A stretch of DNA of 52,833 bases from assembly GCA_019654055.1 (NCBI GenBank), contig BPDA01000007.1, positions 1-52,833 on the forward strand. Reading direction: 5' to 3'. This stretch comes from Methanobacteriota archaeon (GTDB lineage Archaea; Thermoplasmatota; Poseidoniia; Poseidoniales; Thalassarchaeaceae). The position numbers and the translations under genes were made by a program. Under the pieces are notes generated by a model that made no database searches, had not been told where the DNA came from, and saw nothing but the letters and a program-made list of their open reading frames with translations. Each line of letters begins with the position of its first letter. Position 1 is the first letter of the stretch. Shown one piece after another: positions 40,252 through 51,639 of the stretch.

Positions 40252-41312
40252 TCAGGATGCAAGCATCCTGTGGAAGTGGTGAACTCCCGTTTCTTTCTTT
40301 GGAGAGTATCGCCCCCTGTCGTAAGTCCCGGACATCACCCCCCTCTGGGTCGCCTCGACGATTCCTTGATCCTCTTCCTCTACCTTGTCGAGGTCTCCAC
40401 CTGCGCCCTTTCCGAGCTTAGAACGGTCCCAGACGAAGCCGTAGTAGACGATTCTGGTCCGTTTCACCGAGATTGGGATGACGAGATTCACAGACAGCCC
40501 CCACGGGTAGAAGTTCAGCATCAAGCCAGGGTACAGCCAGTAGTAGTAGGCCGCGATTCGCTGTCCGTGATCGGGTGAGGACTCTGGCAGATCGAAGCAC
40601 GTCTCTGTGTCTCTGGCGATGCCGACCTGTAGCACACCTCCCTCGAACAGCTCGGTGCGATATGAGTCGTAGTCCAGCTCCTCGTGCAAGTCCCCGTGGA
40701 CGTAGGGAATGTGGAATCCCTCGAGGTAGTTGTCGACATACAGGGCCCAGTTGGCATCTATTTCGTACGAGCGGTGGCGCGAGGGGTCGTGCTCGAACGA
40801 CTCGATTGGCATCCAGCCCACACGGCACTCGAGCTCTGCTAGGCAGTCTGCAAAGCGGCTCGGCCCGTTACCTGCGAAGAGGAGCCCCTTCCATCGCTTG
40901 AGGTCGAACTCGCGAAGGTCGTCAGAGGAACTCGGGAAACCCTCCACACCCTCGAACTCCGGCATGTTCCGCATGCAACCGTCGAGTCCGAAGGTGCGGC
41001 CATGGTAACCGCATCGCAGGACCGACGCGCTACATGCTTCGGTCGAAACCAGCATCCCGCGGTGGGTGCAGACGTTGGAAAGGCACCTGAAGCCATCATC
41101 GCGGGTGAGAGCATCGACTCCCCCACAAACCGCTCCATATGCTCGAGGGGAAGCACGTTGTGCTCTGCCAGTTGACTCACGTGGGCTGCGAAGTGCCAGC
41201 ATTCGGAGAACCCCGCCACCACCTCGGAGAAGACCGACTCTTCGGTGTAGAACCGAGAAGGCAGAGTATGCGCCTTGCGAATGTCCGGATCAATCAGTTC
41301 GTCCGACATCAC
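40252..41312 (-). CDS. Rieske-type ring-hydroxylating oxygenase alpha subunit, frameshift near 41125
   Basis: Rieske ligands CTHRGM...CGYHGRTF, mononuclear iron region NYLEGFHIPYVH. Frames join at LEHMERFVG|GVDALTRDDGFRCLSNVCTHRG. Confidence 0.88.
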
Positions 41313-41815
41313 TCACCCTCGGCCACAATCACTCTAGCGGCGCGGAGGACGCGGTCATGGTACATGTATCCGACCTCGACAACCTCGATGACACTGCCCG
41401 CCACGGCTCCCTCTGGCACGGGAACCGTGGCTATCGCCTCCATCTTGGTTGGGTCGAAGGAGGACTCGACATCAATCTGGCTGACGCCCTCCGCCTCCAA
41501 GGCCGCCCTAGCGCCCTCTAAGGTGAGTCTGACCCCTTCACCGAGGGCTTCGGAACCCTCACCATCGGAGGCCGCCAGTGCCTTCTCAAGGCTGTCGACC
41601 AGAGGCAGCATCCTGAGGGCCATCGACATGCCTCCGTAGCGCATTGCCTCTGAACGCTCCTTGGCGGCCCTCTGCCTCACGTTGACCATCTCCGCGGCAG
41701 AGTACTGCAACTCCTTCTCGAGTTCCGCCACCCTGTTCTCCAGACTCTTCACTGGGTCAACCCCCTCGTCTTGCTCGGGGGCCTCCGGGGCCTCGCCTCC
41801 TGTCTCGTCCGTCAC
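41309..41815 (-). CDS. grpE: Nucleotide exchange factor GrpE
   Basis: ELEKELQYSAAEMVNVRQRAAKERSEAMRYG, MLPLVDSLEKAL, coiled-coil N-terminus plus beta domain. Confidence 0.85.
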   Translation of the reverse strand: MTDETGGEAPEAPEQDEGVDPVKSLENRVAELEKELQYSAAEMVNVRQRAAKERSEAMRYGGMSMALRMLPLVDSLEKALAASDGEGSEALGEGVRLTLEGARAALEAEGVSQIDVESSFDPTKMEAIATVPVPEGAVAGSVIEVVEVGYMYHDRVLRAARVIVAEGE

Positions 41816-41856
41816 GCTGCCGCGTCTTATGGCCTATTCAATAATCCAATGGTATC

Positions 41857-43635
41857 CTACTCAGCGTAGAAGTACTCTCCCTCGGCCTTCTGGGAGCGGT
41901 CCTTGACGCTGCCGGGCTTGTTTATTCTGGGCCTATGCGAGTCATGGTCACGCCGGAATGTGACGTCCACGCTGGAGAGGAAGCGGTTCATACCCTTCCG
42001 CAGGCTAAGCGGTCCCATCGCTTCGCCATTACTACCTCCTTCACCCTCGAAGACTAGGAGGGAGTCGCTGACGATGTCGATGAAGTAGATGTCGTGATCT
42101 ATCACCATGGCCGCCTTCTCGTTGCTCTCCATGGTCCTCCGAATCGCCTTGGCTGCCTCCATCCTCGCGTTGGCGTCGAGGTGCGCACTCGGCTCGTCCA
42201 ACAGGTACAGGTCAGCCTCCCTACCTAGGCAGATGGCAATGCTCACCGCCTGGAGCTCTCCTCCGGAGAGCTTCTTGACTTGCAGCTCCAGCATCTTGTC
42301 AACCTGCAGGGTCCGAATCACTTGGGTGTGGAACTCACCGGTTCGCCATTTGTTACCCAGCTCGGTGTCTAGCCAGTCCTGCACGGTGCCATCGAAGTCG
42401 GCACTCACGTGCTGGGGCTTGTAGGAGACCTTCGCGTCCATGGTGCACCATCCCTCGTCCGGTTCGATTTCCCCTGCGATTACCCTGACCATCGTCGTCT
42501 TCCCCGTCGCGTTGGGACCAACCACGCCCACCACCTCGGCGGACTTGACCTCGCCCTCACCGGTCTTGAGGTGGAAGTCTCCTAGCTTCTTCTCGATGCC
42601 TCCCCACTTGAGAATCGGCATACCCACCTCCTCTCCCCTTGTGCGCCCGCGCAGGAACTGTATCGGCTTGTCACGAATCCTGATGTTCTCCTCAGGGAGG
42701 AAACCGTCTAGGTAGGCGTTGATCGCCGTCCGCGTCGAGCGAGGAGGCGTGAAGATGCCGTAGGCCGCTCGTTCTCCATAGACCACATGCAGCAGGTCGC
42801 ACAGCACGTCGAGTATCGCTAGGTCGTGCTCGACGACCAGAATGCGCTTGCCGCGCTCCGCTAGACCCTGAATGATTCGGACAACTCTCATCCTCTCGTG
42901 GATGTCGAGGTACGAGGATGGTTCGTCGAAGAAGTACACGTCTGCCTCCTTCAGCAGCGTGGCACACAGCGCCACGCGCTGCAGCTCACCTCCAGACAGC
43001 GCGCCCAGCTTTCGATCCAGGACGTGGTCTATTGCCAGCATTGAGGCGTGCTCGACGAGCTCACTGCGGTCGTCGACCCTCTCCAGCAGCTCGCGCACCT
43101 CTCCGTCGAATATCTTCGGCAGCTTGTCGATGTACTGCGGCTTCACAGCGACCGTCACGCCCTCCTTGGCGACCATCCCGAGGTAGTCTCGGAGCTCGCC
43201 ACGCGGGAATGACTCCAGCACCTCTGTCCATTCGCGTGAATCCACAGTCCAATCTCCCAGATTGGGTTGGATGGTCCCAGCTAGCAGGTTCACCGCGGTC
43301 GACTTACCCATCCCGTTGGGCCCCAGTATACCGACGACCTGCTCCTCGCGAGGTGCTGGTAACCTGAACAGCCGGAAACCGTTCTCACCGTACCGGTGTG
43401 TCATCTCACCGTCCAGCTCCTCGGGCAGGTTGGTGATGATTAGCGCGTCGAATGGGCATTTGACCACGCAGATCCCACAGCCTATGCAAAGGGGTTCCGA
43501 GACCAGCGGCTTGCCACTCGAGTCATCGAGCACGATGCACTCGATGCCGTTGCGCACGGGGGGGCAGAAAGCCCAGCACTCCGCATTGCACTTCTTAGGC
43601 TGGCAACGGTCCTCCAGCAGAACTGCCACCCTCAT
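41857..43635 (-). CDS. ABCE1/Rli1 ribosome recycling ATPase
   Basis: N-terminal Fe-S cysteines, GILGPNGMGKSTAVNLLAG, GVVGPNATGKTTMVRVIAG, two LSGGELQ signatures. Confidence 0.96.
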   Translation of the reverse strand: MRVAVLLEDRCQPKKCNAECWAFCPPVRNGIECIVLDDSSGKPLVSEPLCIGCGICVVKCPFDALIITNLPEELDGEMTHRYGENGFRLFRLPAPREEQVVGILGPNGMGKSTAVNLLAGTIQPNLGDWTVDSREWTEVLESFPRGELRDYLGMVAKEGVTVAVKPQYIDKLPKIFDGEVRELLERVDDRSELVEHASMLAIDHVLDRKLGALSGGELQRVALCATLLKEADVYFFDEPSSYLDIHERMRVVRIIQGLAERGKRILVVEHDLAILDVLCDLLHVVYGERAAYGIFTPPRSTRTAINAYLDGFLPEENIRIRDKPIQFLRGRTRGEEVGMPILKWGGIEKKLGDFHLKTGEGEVKSAEVVGVVGPNATGKTTMVRVIAGEIEPDEGWCTMDAKVSYKPQHVSADFDGTVQDWLDTELGNKWRTGEFHTQVIRTLQVDKMLELQVKKLSGGELQAVSIAICLGREADLYLLDEPSAHLDANARMEAAKAIRRTMESNEKAAMVIDHDIYFIDIVSDSLLVFEGEGGSNGEAMGPLSLRKGMNRFLSSVDVTFRRDHDSHRPRINKPGSVKDRSQKAEGEYFYAE

Positions 43636-43703
43636 GCTCCTTCCCCCGTTGCGATTTGCTCTATACTTCTTCCGTGTGGCTTGCCATAGGCAGCCGCTTC
43701 TGC

Positions 43704-44954
43704 TCAGAGTGCAAGGAAGCGGTAGCGCACGTACACGTACGCGGCGAAGACCATCTTCTCGGTCTTGCTGAGTTGTATCCTCTCGGTGAAGACGTCACCG
43801 TCCCTCTTCTGAATCTTCTTCAGGATTGACGTGTAGAAGCTCGCCATGGCCGCCGGCGAGTATCGCGATGACCGGTCCAGCATCGGTAGTAGTTTGAACG
43901 CCTTCTCACGGTATCCCTCACATCTCTCGATGTACTCGTCCACGAACGGCTTCCATCCAGGGTGTTTGAGTAGCTCCTTACCGCTCTTCACGTCTTCCTC
44001 GGTGATTCCGAAGCGTGCTAAGTCGTCCAGCGGCAGGTAGATCCTGTCGCGCTCGGCGTCCTCTGCGACGTCACGTAGGATGTTGGTAAGCTGCATGAAC
44101 ACGCCCCATGACTCGGCGTACTCGCGAGCCCGTTGGTCGTCGTAGCCGTAGATCTCTATGCACACCAGGCCGACGGTGGAGGCGACCCGGTAGCAGTACG
44201 AGTACAGGTCCTCGAAGGTCTCGTAGCGGTTGCGGTGGAAGTCGTCCTCCATTCCGCTGACCATGTCGTCTAGCAGCTGCCGCGGAATCCCGAAGGTTTC
44301 CACTGTGTCCTTCATGGCCATGAAAATGGGGTCGGTCGAGGTGATGTCTCCGTATGCGGTGGAGAGCTTCTTCCTGTAGTAGAACAACTGCGACATCTTG
44401 TCGTTGTAGGCCGACCTCTCGACCACCGGACGGCCCGGGCTCAGTAGTTCGATCTTCGACCTGTAGTCGACTGACTCGGGCTCGTCGGTTGAGCCACCGG
44501 GAAAGACGTCCTCGTAGTCTCCGTCGGCTATGTCGTCAGCGCGTCGGCAGAACGCGTAGTAGGCCATTATTGCCCTACGCTCCAGATTTGGCAGGTACTT
44601 GAAGGAGTGGTAGAAGTTGCCCGCCTCCCTCCTAGTGAGCTCCTCGCAGTAGTCGTAGGCGGTCTCTGTCATGTCGTCAGGTACGTCTGGTTCGGTCCAG
44701 ATTGCAGCGTCGATGTGCCTGAACGGGTTGACCAACTGTCCCCTGTTTCCGATTACTCCCATGAAAAGGGCCCCCTCTCTCACTGCCTCGATGGCTGTGA
44801 TGCTGATTGCGCGAGCAGCCTCTTTGGTCAGGCTGACCGCCGATCGCACCCTGTCGATACCACTCGCAGGCTCGTCCGTCTCGAACAGGGATATGCTCCG
44901 CTCGGCATCGTATCCGGCCGAAATCACCGAATCAGAATCCTGACGCTGAGCCAT
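43704..44954 (-). CDS. Squalene/phytoene synthase family protein
   Basis: YYAFCRRADDIADGD and MQLTNILRDVAEDAERDRIYLP aspartate-rich motifs. Confidence 0.88.
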   Translation of the reverse strand: MAQRQDSDSVISAGYDAERSISLFETDEPASGIDRVRSAVSLTKEAARAISITAIEAVREGALFMGVIGNRGQLVNPFRHIDAAIWTEPDVPDDMTETAYDYCEELTRREAGNFYHSFKYLPNLERRAIMAYYAFCRRADDIADGDYEDVFPGGSTDEPESVDYRSKIELLSPGRPVVERSAYNDKMSQLFYYRKKLSTAYGDITSTDPIFMAMKDTVETFGIPRQLLDDMVSGMEDDFHRNRYETFEDLYSYCYRVASTVGLVCIEIYGYDDQRAREYAESWGVFMQLTNILRDVAEDAERDRIYLPLDDLARFGITEEDVKSGKELLKHPGWKPFVDEYIERCEGYREKAFKLLPMLDRSSRYSPAAMASFYTSILKKIQKRDGDVFTERIQLSKTEKMVFAAYVYVRYRFLAL

Positions 44955-45023
44955 GCTGTTCCCGAAACGAGCGACCGCAACCTGCCTTTGAACCTCTCCC
45001 TCGTGCGCGCGGGACGCGCGTCG

Positions 45024-45042
45024 TGCGGTCCTCAGGACCGCA
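45024..45042. repeat. Hairpin TGCGGTCC-TCA-GGACCGCA between the two prenyl synthase genes
   Basis: Perfect 8-bp stem read directly. Confidence 0.6.
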
Positions 45043-45062
45043 GTGGAGCGTTTTTCAAAGCG

Positions 45063-46076
45063 TCATCCATCACGGTACTCGTTGAGTAGCGCCCTACTCC
45101 TCTTGGAGAATGGGACTGCGAGGGCAACTCTACGAACTAGTCCCTCGATATCGGACCTGCTAATCTTGATTCTGCTGTCGGAATCAAGCACGTTGCCCTG
45201 CCTGAGTAGCATCAGGGTGCGTTGCCCGATGAGCACGGGGAGCATACAGGAGCCGCGCAGTCGCAACTGACGGTGGGGAAGCATGCCGATGTACTCCACG
45301 GCCGCATCCAGATGGGACTCGGCTAGGTCAATGTAGGAGTCGAACAAGGGCCTAAAGCTCTCCATGTTGCCCTCATCGAGGAGATCGGCAGGGACCAATC
45401 CGTGCGCCGACAGGGAGCTGCTCGGGATGTAGCAGCGCCCCATCCTCATGTCCACGGGGATGTCGCGGAGAATGTTGATCAGTTGCAGGGCCTTGCCGAA
45501 CCGAACCCCCCTCTCGAAGAGCCTCTCTTCGGTCTGTGCATCGGCATTGTAGATGTGGTCCAGAGTCATCCGGGTCCAGAACTCACCAACACTGCCGGCG
45601 ACCCTGTATGCGTAGTCGTCCAGATCGGCATCCTCCGAGAGGGCGACCACATCACCCTCGGATGCAGTGGTGAAGCGTCGCAGGTCGAGGCTCTGACCAC
45701 CCACGATGACGTCGAGGCAACGACGTATGTGCAGTTGATCGGACTCGCTCAATTGGCCTATGCAGGCCACGGTCTCCTCGACGCTCTCGAGCAGCCTCTT
45801 CTCTGATGCTATGCTCTGTAACTGGGCGATCCCCGCGAGTTCGGGAGGCGAATCCGAGCGACCTTGCGCGTACTCGTTGTAATGCTCCAGCGCAGCTAGC
45901 CTGGACTCCGGGGAACCGCGTTCCGAGTCAGCTATGGTGTCCGACGTCCTAGCCAGTAGGTAGAGCAGTCCGAGTTGCGACCTGACTCCAGAGGGAAGCT
46001 GCTTGAGGCTGAGGTAGAATGATCTGGAGGTCCCCTTCAGGATGGCGTCCAACTCCGCGTCCAACACATCGGCCAT
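45063..46076 (-). CDS. Squalene/phytoene synthase family protein, distinct subtype
   Basis: GTSRSFYLSLKQLPSGVRSQLGLLYLLARTSDTIADS, ALQLINILRDIPVDMRMGRCYIP. Confidence 0.86.
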   Translation of the reverse strand: MADVLDAELDAILKGTSRSFYLSLKQLPSGVRSQLGLLYLLARTSDTIADSERGSPESRLAALEHYNEYAQGRSDSPPELAGIAQLQSIASEKRLLESVEETVACIGQLSESDQLHIRRCLDVIVGGQSLDLRRFTTASEGDVVALSEDADLDDYAYRVAGSVGEFWTRMTLDHIYNADAQTEERLFERGVRFGKALQLINILRDIPVDMRMGRCYIPSSSLSAHGLVPADLLDEGNMESFRPLFDSYIDLAESHLDAAVEYIGMLPHRQLRLRGSCMLPVLIGQRTLMLLRQGNVLDSDSRIKISRSDIEGLVRRVALAVPFSKRSRALLNEYRDG

Positions 46077-46111
46077 GGCACTCCCTCGGCCCGACTCAGC
46101 CGCCCCCTCAT

Positions 46112-47041
46112 CTAAGACTCTCGCAGTCCCGCTTCGATGAGGACCCCGAGCAGGACCTGTCCTATGGCCGATGGGTCCCTCGCGACGTGGATACCAGCCG
46201 CTTCGAAGGCCGCGAACTTCTCCTCAGCAGTCCCCTTGCCCCCGGAGATGATTGCCCCGGCGTGCCCCATCCTCTTCCCGGGGGGCGCGGTGGCGCCGGC
46301 GACGAAGCCGACTATGGGCTTGCTGAAGTTGTCGGCGGCCCATGCGGCCGCGTCCTCCTCGGCGGTGCCACCAATCTCGCCGATTAGCACCACGGCCTCG
46401 GTCTCCGGGTCCTCCTCGAATGCCGCTAGGCAGTCGATGAACCCGGTGCCGCTGACAGGGTCGCCGCCTATGCCGATGCAGGTAGTCTGACCCTCGCCGA
46501 TGCTCATTGTCTGAGCCACCGCCTCGTAGGTCAGCGTGCCTGACTTGGAGATGATGCCAATCCTCCCCTTGGCATGGATGTAGCCGGGCATTATTCCGAC
46601 CTTACACCCGCCCTGCTCGCCGGGTGTGATTATCCCCGGGCAGTTGGGGCCAATCAGGCGGACGCCCGGCTTGTCGGACAGATGACCAATCGAGCGCACC
46701 ATGTCGAGTGTCGGGATGCCCTCAGTGATGCAGACTATCAGACCCCCTCCCCTAATCTCGTGGAATGCCTCTGCCGCCTCAATGATGGCCGAGGCTGCGA
46801 ACCTCGCTGGCACGTAGATGACGCTGACATCGGCACCGGTGTCCGAGACCGCCTCCGTCATGCTCTCGTAGACGGGGACCGTTCTACCGGGCAGCTCAAC
46901 GGTCTGGCCGCCCTTGCCCGGGGTGACCCCACCGACGACGTCGGTTCCGTACTCCTCCATGCGAGTTGCATGGAAGGTGCCCTGACTGCCGGTGATGCCC
47001 TGCACGAGCACCTTACTTTCCTCGTGGACCCAGATGCTCAT
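46112..47041 (-). CDS. sucD: Succinyl-CoA synthetase alpha subunit
   Basis: [73 protein letters not shown]. Confidence 0.96.
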   Translation of the reverse strand: MSIWVHEESKVLVQGITGSQGTFHATRMEEYGTDVVGGVTPGKGGQTVELPGRTVPVYESMTEAVSDTGADVSVIYVPARFAASAIIEAAEAFHEIRGGGLIVCITEGIPTLDMVRSIGHLSDKPGVRLIGPNCPGIITPGEQGGCKVGIMPGYIHAKGRIGIISKSGTLTYEAVAQTMSIGEGQTTCIGIGGDPVSGTGFIDCLAAFEEDPETEAVVLIGEIGGTAEEDAAAWAADNFSKPIVGFVAGATAPPGKRMGHAGAIISGGKGTAEEKFAAFEAAGIHVARDPSAIGQVLLGVLIEAGLRES

Positions 47042-48248
47042 CAGTCTCCGCCTCCTATCGCACCGACTATGGCCTCGGCCCCCTCAGCCAGCGTGCTGGT
47101 GGTGATGACAGAGAGGTCGCTGGACTCGAGGACCTCCTTGCCCTGCTCGTGATTCGTGCCTGAGAATCTGACCACCAGTGGCACATTGAGGCCGACCTCC
47201 GCCGACGCGTCGATGATGCTGCGGGCTACCATGTCGCAGCGGATGATGCCGCCGAAGATGTTTACGAGAATCCCCTCGACGTTCGGGTCCTCTAGGATGA
47301 TTCCGAAGGCGGCGGTGATTGACTCTTTGTTGGCCCCGCCCCCGATGTCGAGGAAGTTGGCCGGCTCGCCACCGTAGAGCTTGATAACGTCCATCGAGGC
47401 CATCGCTAGGCCCGCACCGTTGACAAGACAGCCGATGTTACCGTCGAGCTTGACGTAGGATAGGCCGGACCGCTTCGCCCTGACCTCGGTCTCCTCCTCC
47501 TCGGAGCGGTCGCGCAGCTCCGCCCTCCAAGGGTGCCTGAACGATGCGTTGTCGTCGAAGCTGACCTTAGAGTCCAGAGCGACCATCGTGCCACCCTCGG
47601 TCCTGACCAGCGGGTTGATCTCGACCATCGAGCAATCCAGCCCGACGAACATTTCCGCCAGCCGACCAATCATCTCGACGAACGAGCCGTGGGCCGATCC
47701 GGTCAGTCCTAGCGAGTCGGCGAGCGCAGCCTTCTGCTCGTCGCCAAGCCCATTCAGAGGGTCTACCCATGCCTTGTGGATGGCCTCGGGAGTCTTCTCC
47801 GCCACCTCCTCGATGTCCATGCCACCCTCTGTGGATACCATAATCAGGACCGAGTCGGCCTCGCGGTCGACTAGCAGGGCGAGATAGTACTCATGCGCGA
47901 TTGAGCAGCCGGCTTCGACATACAGGTTACCGACCGTCTTGCCACGACTCCGGTTTGCTTGGTGACCAGCCGGTTGCCTAGGATGTTGGAGGCGTACTCC
48001 TCGACCTGCTCGCGCGAGGAGGCAATCTTGACGCCCCCTTCCATCACGAGATTTCCCGTGTCATGGTCGTACAGCTTGCCCTTGCCCCTGCCTCCAGCGT
48101 GAATCTGGCTCTTCACCGCCACTACCTGCGAGCCCAGCGAGTCGTAGGCCGTGAGGGCCTGCTCTACACTGGTGCAGTGGACCCCGTCCTGCACCGCGAT
48201 GCCTGACTCCCTGAACAGGGCCTTGCCCTGATACTCGTGGATGTTCAC
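47041..48248 (-). CDS. sucC: Succinyl-CoA synthetase beta subunit, frameshift near 47944
   Basis: [56 protein letters not shown] missing G in [30 protein letters not shown] splits the ORF. Confidence 0.94.
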
Positions 48249-48346
48249 GGCCCGGCCACCCCAACCCCGTCTTTCAACGATGCGCATGCGCGTCGTGTGT
48301 GGCGCGGACGCGAAGCGCTCAAACGCGGCCGCACGCCCGACAGGAC

Positions 48347-49306
48347 ATGGACGTCATAGTTCTGGCAGGAGGCTTCGGCACCCGTCTGCGGCCGTGGACA
48401 GAGGGACGGGCCAAGCCACTGCTACCGCTTCTCGACAAGACCCTGCTGGAGCGCGTTGTCGAGGTAGTCCCTTCTGAGATGGTCGACCGAGTGGTTGTCG
48501 CCGCAGGTTATGGGATTGACGAGATGGAGTCGTTCCTCGCGGGCGCGAGCCTGCCTTACGAGACAGTGCTGTCCATCGAGGACGAGGCCATGGGGACGGG
48601 CGGTGCGGTGGCGTTAGCGCGGCAGCACCTGAGAGGTGAGGGACCAGTTCTCGTGCTCAATGGAGACCTGATCTCAAGCGTCGATGTGACCGCTCTGGCC
48701 GCTCATCACGCGGCAACCGGTGCCAAGGCCACGCTGTCCCTGTGGCAGGTCGAGGACCCGAGCCGTTTCGGGGTCTGCGAACTCGATGGGTCGGGCATGA
48801 TTGGTAGGTTCCAGGAGAAGCCCCAGCCGGGCACCGAGTTCTCCAATCTGATCAACGCAGGATGCTACCTGATTGAGCGCGACATCCTGAGCGGGCTGTC
48901 CGAGGACAGGCACAGCATGGAGCGCGAGGTCTTCCCTGAGCTCGCTGAGTCTGGTGACATGGCTGGCCTCGCATTCACCGGGTATTTCGTCGACGCAGGC
49001 ACTCCCGAGTCCTTCATCGAAGCCGCGCAGGTCTGCATAGCGAACGACCGCCACGACACCGGACAAGTTCACGGTGACTGCTGGTTGGGTGACGGCTCGG
49101 TCTGCTCGGGAGATGCTACGGGCAGCGCCATCGGCGCGGGCTCGGTGATCGAGCAAGGTGCTGCTCTAGTCGACTGTGTAGTCCTGGATGGGGCTAGGAT
49201 AGGGGCCCGAGCCAAACTCACGAGGTGCCTTGTTGGCGAGGGTGCGACGATCTCTGGAGATTCGGAACTCTCTGAGCAAGTAATCGGCCATGACGCTTCA
49301 ATCTAG
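48347..49306 (+). CDS. NDP-sugar pyrophosphorylase (nucleotidyltransferase)
   Basis: MDVIVLAGGFGTRLRPWTEGRAKPLLPLLDKTLLERV, TGGAVALARQHL, LVLNGDLISS, C-terminal hexapeptide-like repeats. Confidence 0.9.
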   Translation: MDVIVLAGGFGTRLRPWTEGRAKPLLPLLDKTLLERVVEVVPSEMVDRVVVAAGYGIDEMESFLAGASLPYETVLSIEDEAMGTGGAVALARQHLRGEGPVLVLNGDLISSVDVTALAAHHAATGAKATLSLWQVEDPSRFGVCELDGSGMIGRFQEKPQPGTEFSNLINAGCYLIERDILSGLSEDRHSMEREVFPELAESGDMAGLAFTGYFVDAGTPESFIEAAQVCIANDRHDTGQVHGDCWLGDGSVCSGDATGSAIGAGSVIEQGAALVDCVVLDGARIGARAKLTRCLVGEGATISGDSELSEQVIGHDASI

Positions 49307-49336
49307 CCCAACTCTAGGACTAGCGCCGAGACTGGC

Positions 49337-49717
49337 CTACGACACCTGACCAACCGCTTGCGCAGCCCAGACACCAATTCCGTAAGCCAGTATGGTGGCG
49401 ATGATACCCACCGCCATCGACGCCTCGAAACCCCATCCCCGCCTGAGCAGGAACGGCAGTATCACGAAGAGCAGCATTGACGGTATAACCAGCCATAGTA
49501 TGCTCTCTGCGAAGTCGGCAACCTGTGCAGTATCTTGCGTGTCATTGTAGAGCCACGTCATTGACATGATACTCGCTAAAGGTAGGGAGATGACGAGTGC
49601 GCCGAACACCGCCGACCTCTTCGCAATCTCGCTCGCTGTCACTATCACTGCCCCTGAGAAGAGACCCTTTCCTGCTAGGTTGACCCAGTCCATGGTGTCT
49701 GAAGCGGGAGCCGGCAC
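49337..49717 (-). CDS. DUF3147-like membrane protein
   Basis: SEIAKRSAVFGALVISLPLASIMSMTWLYNDTQDTAQVADFAESILWLVIPSMLLFVILPFLLRRGWGF. Confidence 0.7.
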   Translation of the reverse strand: MPAPASDTMDWVNLAGKGLFSGAVIVTASEIAKRSAVFGALVISLPLASIMSMTWLYNDTQDTAQVADFAESILWLVIPSMLLFVILPFLLRRGWGFEASMAVGIIATILAYGIGVWAAQAVGQVS

Positions 49718-49764
49718 TCAAGCCTTTCCGGCACGGTCAAAGGGAACTCACCGCTCGTCGTGCT

Positions 49765-50704
<940 letters not shown>

Positions 50705-50727
50705 GTCGACACCTCCGAGAACGAGGT

Positions 50728-51321
50728 CTACCCGAGATGATGACGTTCCCGTTGTGCATCAACATCTCGTGCCACTCGAAGTATTTTCCTCACGTCGTAG
50801 CCCTTGGCGGCGTTGTTAGGAATCAGGTAGAAGGTCACCACAGAAGTCACGAGCAGTGCCGTGCCGCACGCCGTGGCGAATGCCAACGGCACGGCTGCCA
50901 GTGCCCATCCCGGGACCTCCCCTCCGAGGACTAGGACCCATGATGAGGCGGCTGCAACGGAGAAGTAGAGGCCGAATGCCGCGAAGCTCCACACCGTGAA
51001 CGGGACCAGTCTGTGGATTCCCAGCAAGAGAACCTCCTCGCTCTGCCTGCTGTCGTAGAGCGTCGGTAGCGACAAGCTTCCTTCATCATCAGTGCATATG
51101 CTGATCAGGGTGAACACCGACAGAACAGCGGCAACCGTCCTGAACAGGGCCAGGAGAATGTCTGGCACGTACTGCGAACCGGCAATCTGACCCTGTGTCT
51201 GCATGGCTCCAACGACGCCGCTGGCCAAGACGTAGTACAGCAGCGCTAGCAGTGCGAAGGTGAGTAGAGCAATGGTCTCGAGGTGTCGGTCTCTCTCGCC
51301 GTACTCGAGCAGCCAGCGCAT
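50728..51321 (-). CDS. Multi-pass membrane protein
   Basis: 197-aa ORF with several hydrophobic helices. Confidence 0.55.
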   Translation of the reverse strand: MRWLLEYGERDRHLETIALLTFALLALLYYVLASGVVGAMQTQGQIAGSQYVPDILLALFRTVAAVLSVFTLISICTDDEGSLSLPTLYDSRQSEEVLLLGIHRLVPFTVWSFAAFGLYFSVAAASSWVLVLGGEVPGWALAAVPLAFATACGTALLVTSVVTFYLIPNNAAKGYDVRKILRVARDVDAQRERHHLG

Positions 51322-51376
51322 GCTGGTGCAAAATGCACACTAGCCTTGAACTATGCCCCGGACAGTGCGATTATAC

Positions 51377-51484
51377 TCACTGCTTGGCGCGCTTGCGTGA
51401 GGCCTTTCGACGTCGCAACTTCTTCTTGCGCCACTTCCAGCGCTGCTTCCCCTGCTTCTTCCAAGCACGGGAGCCTCTCTTCAT
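51377..51484 (-). CDS. rpl41e: Ribosomal protein eL41, 35 aa
   Basis: Manual translation: MKRGSRAWKKQGKQRWKWRKKKLRRRKASRKRAKQ*, the short Lys/Arg/Trp-rich eL41 pattern. Absent from the supplied ORF track because of its size. Confidence 0.85.
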   Translation of the reverse strand: MKRGSRAWKKQGKQRWKWRKKKLRRRKASRKRAKQ

Positions 51485-51539
51485 GCGAGTCGCCGACCTG
51501 CTCTCCCTATTTGAGCGATTCGCGGAGTCAGAGGAGAGA

Positions 51540-51616
51540 TGGTGGGCGATACAGGATTCGAACCCGTGTCACCGGCTTAGAAGGCCGGGATGATATCCAG
51601 ACTACACCAATCGCCC
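51540..51616 (-). tRNA. tRNA-Arg (anticodon TCT), 3' CCA encoded
   Basis: Acceptor GGGCGAT/ATCGCCC, anticodon arm CCGGC-CTTCTAA-GCCGG, T arm ACGGG-TTCGAAT-CCTGT, discriminator A then CCA. Confidence 0.95.
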
Positions 51617-51639
51617 GGTTACCCCCGCAGGCCTCTCGG

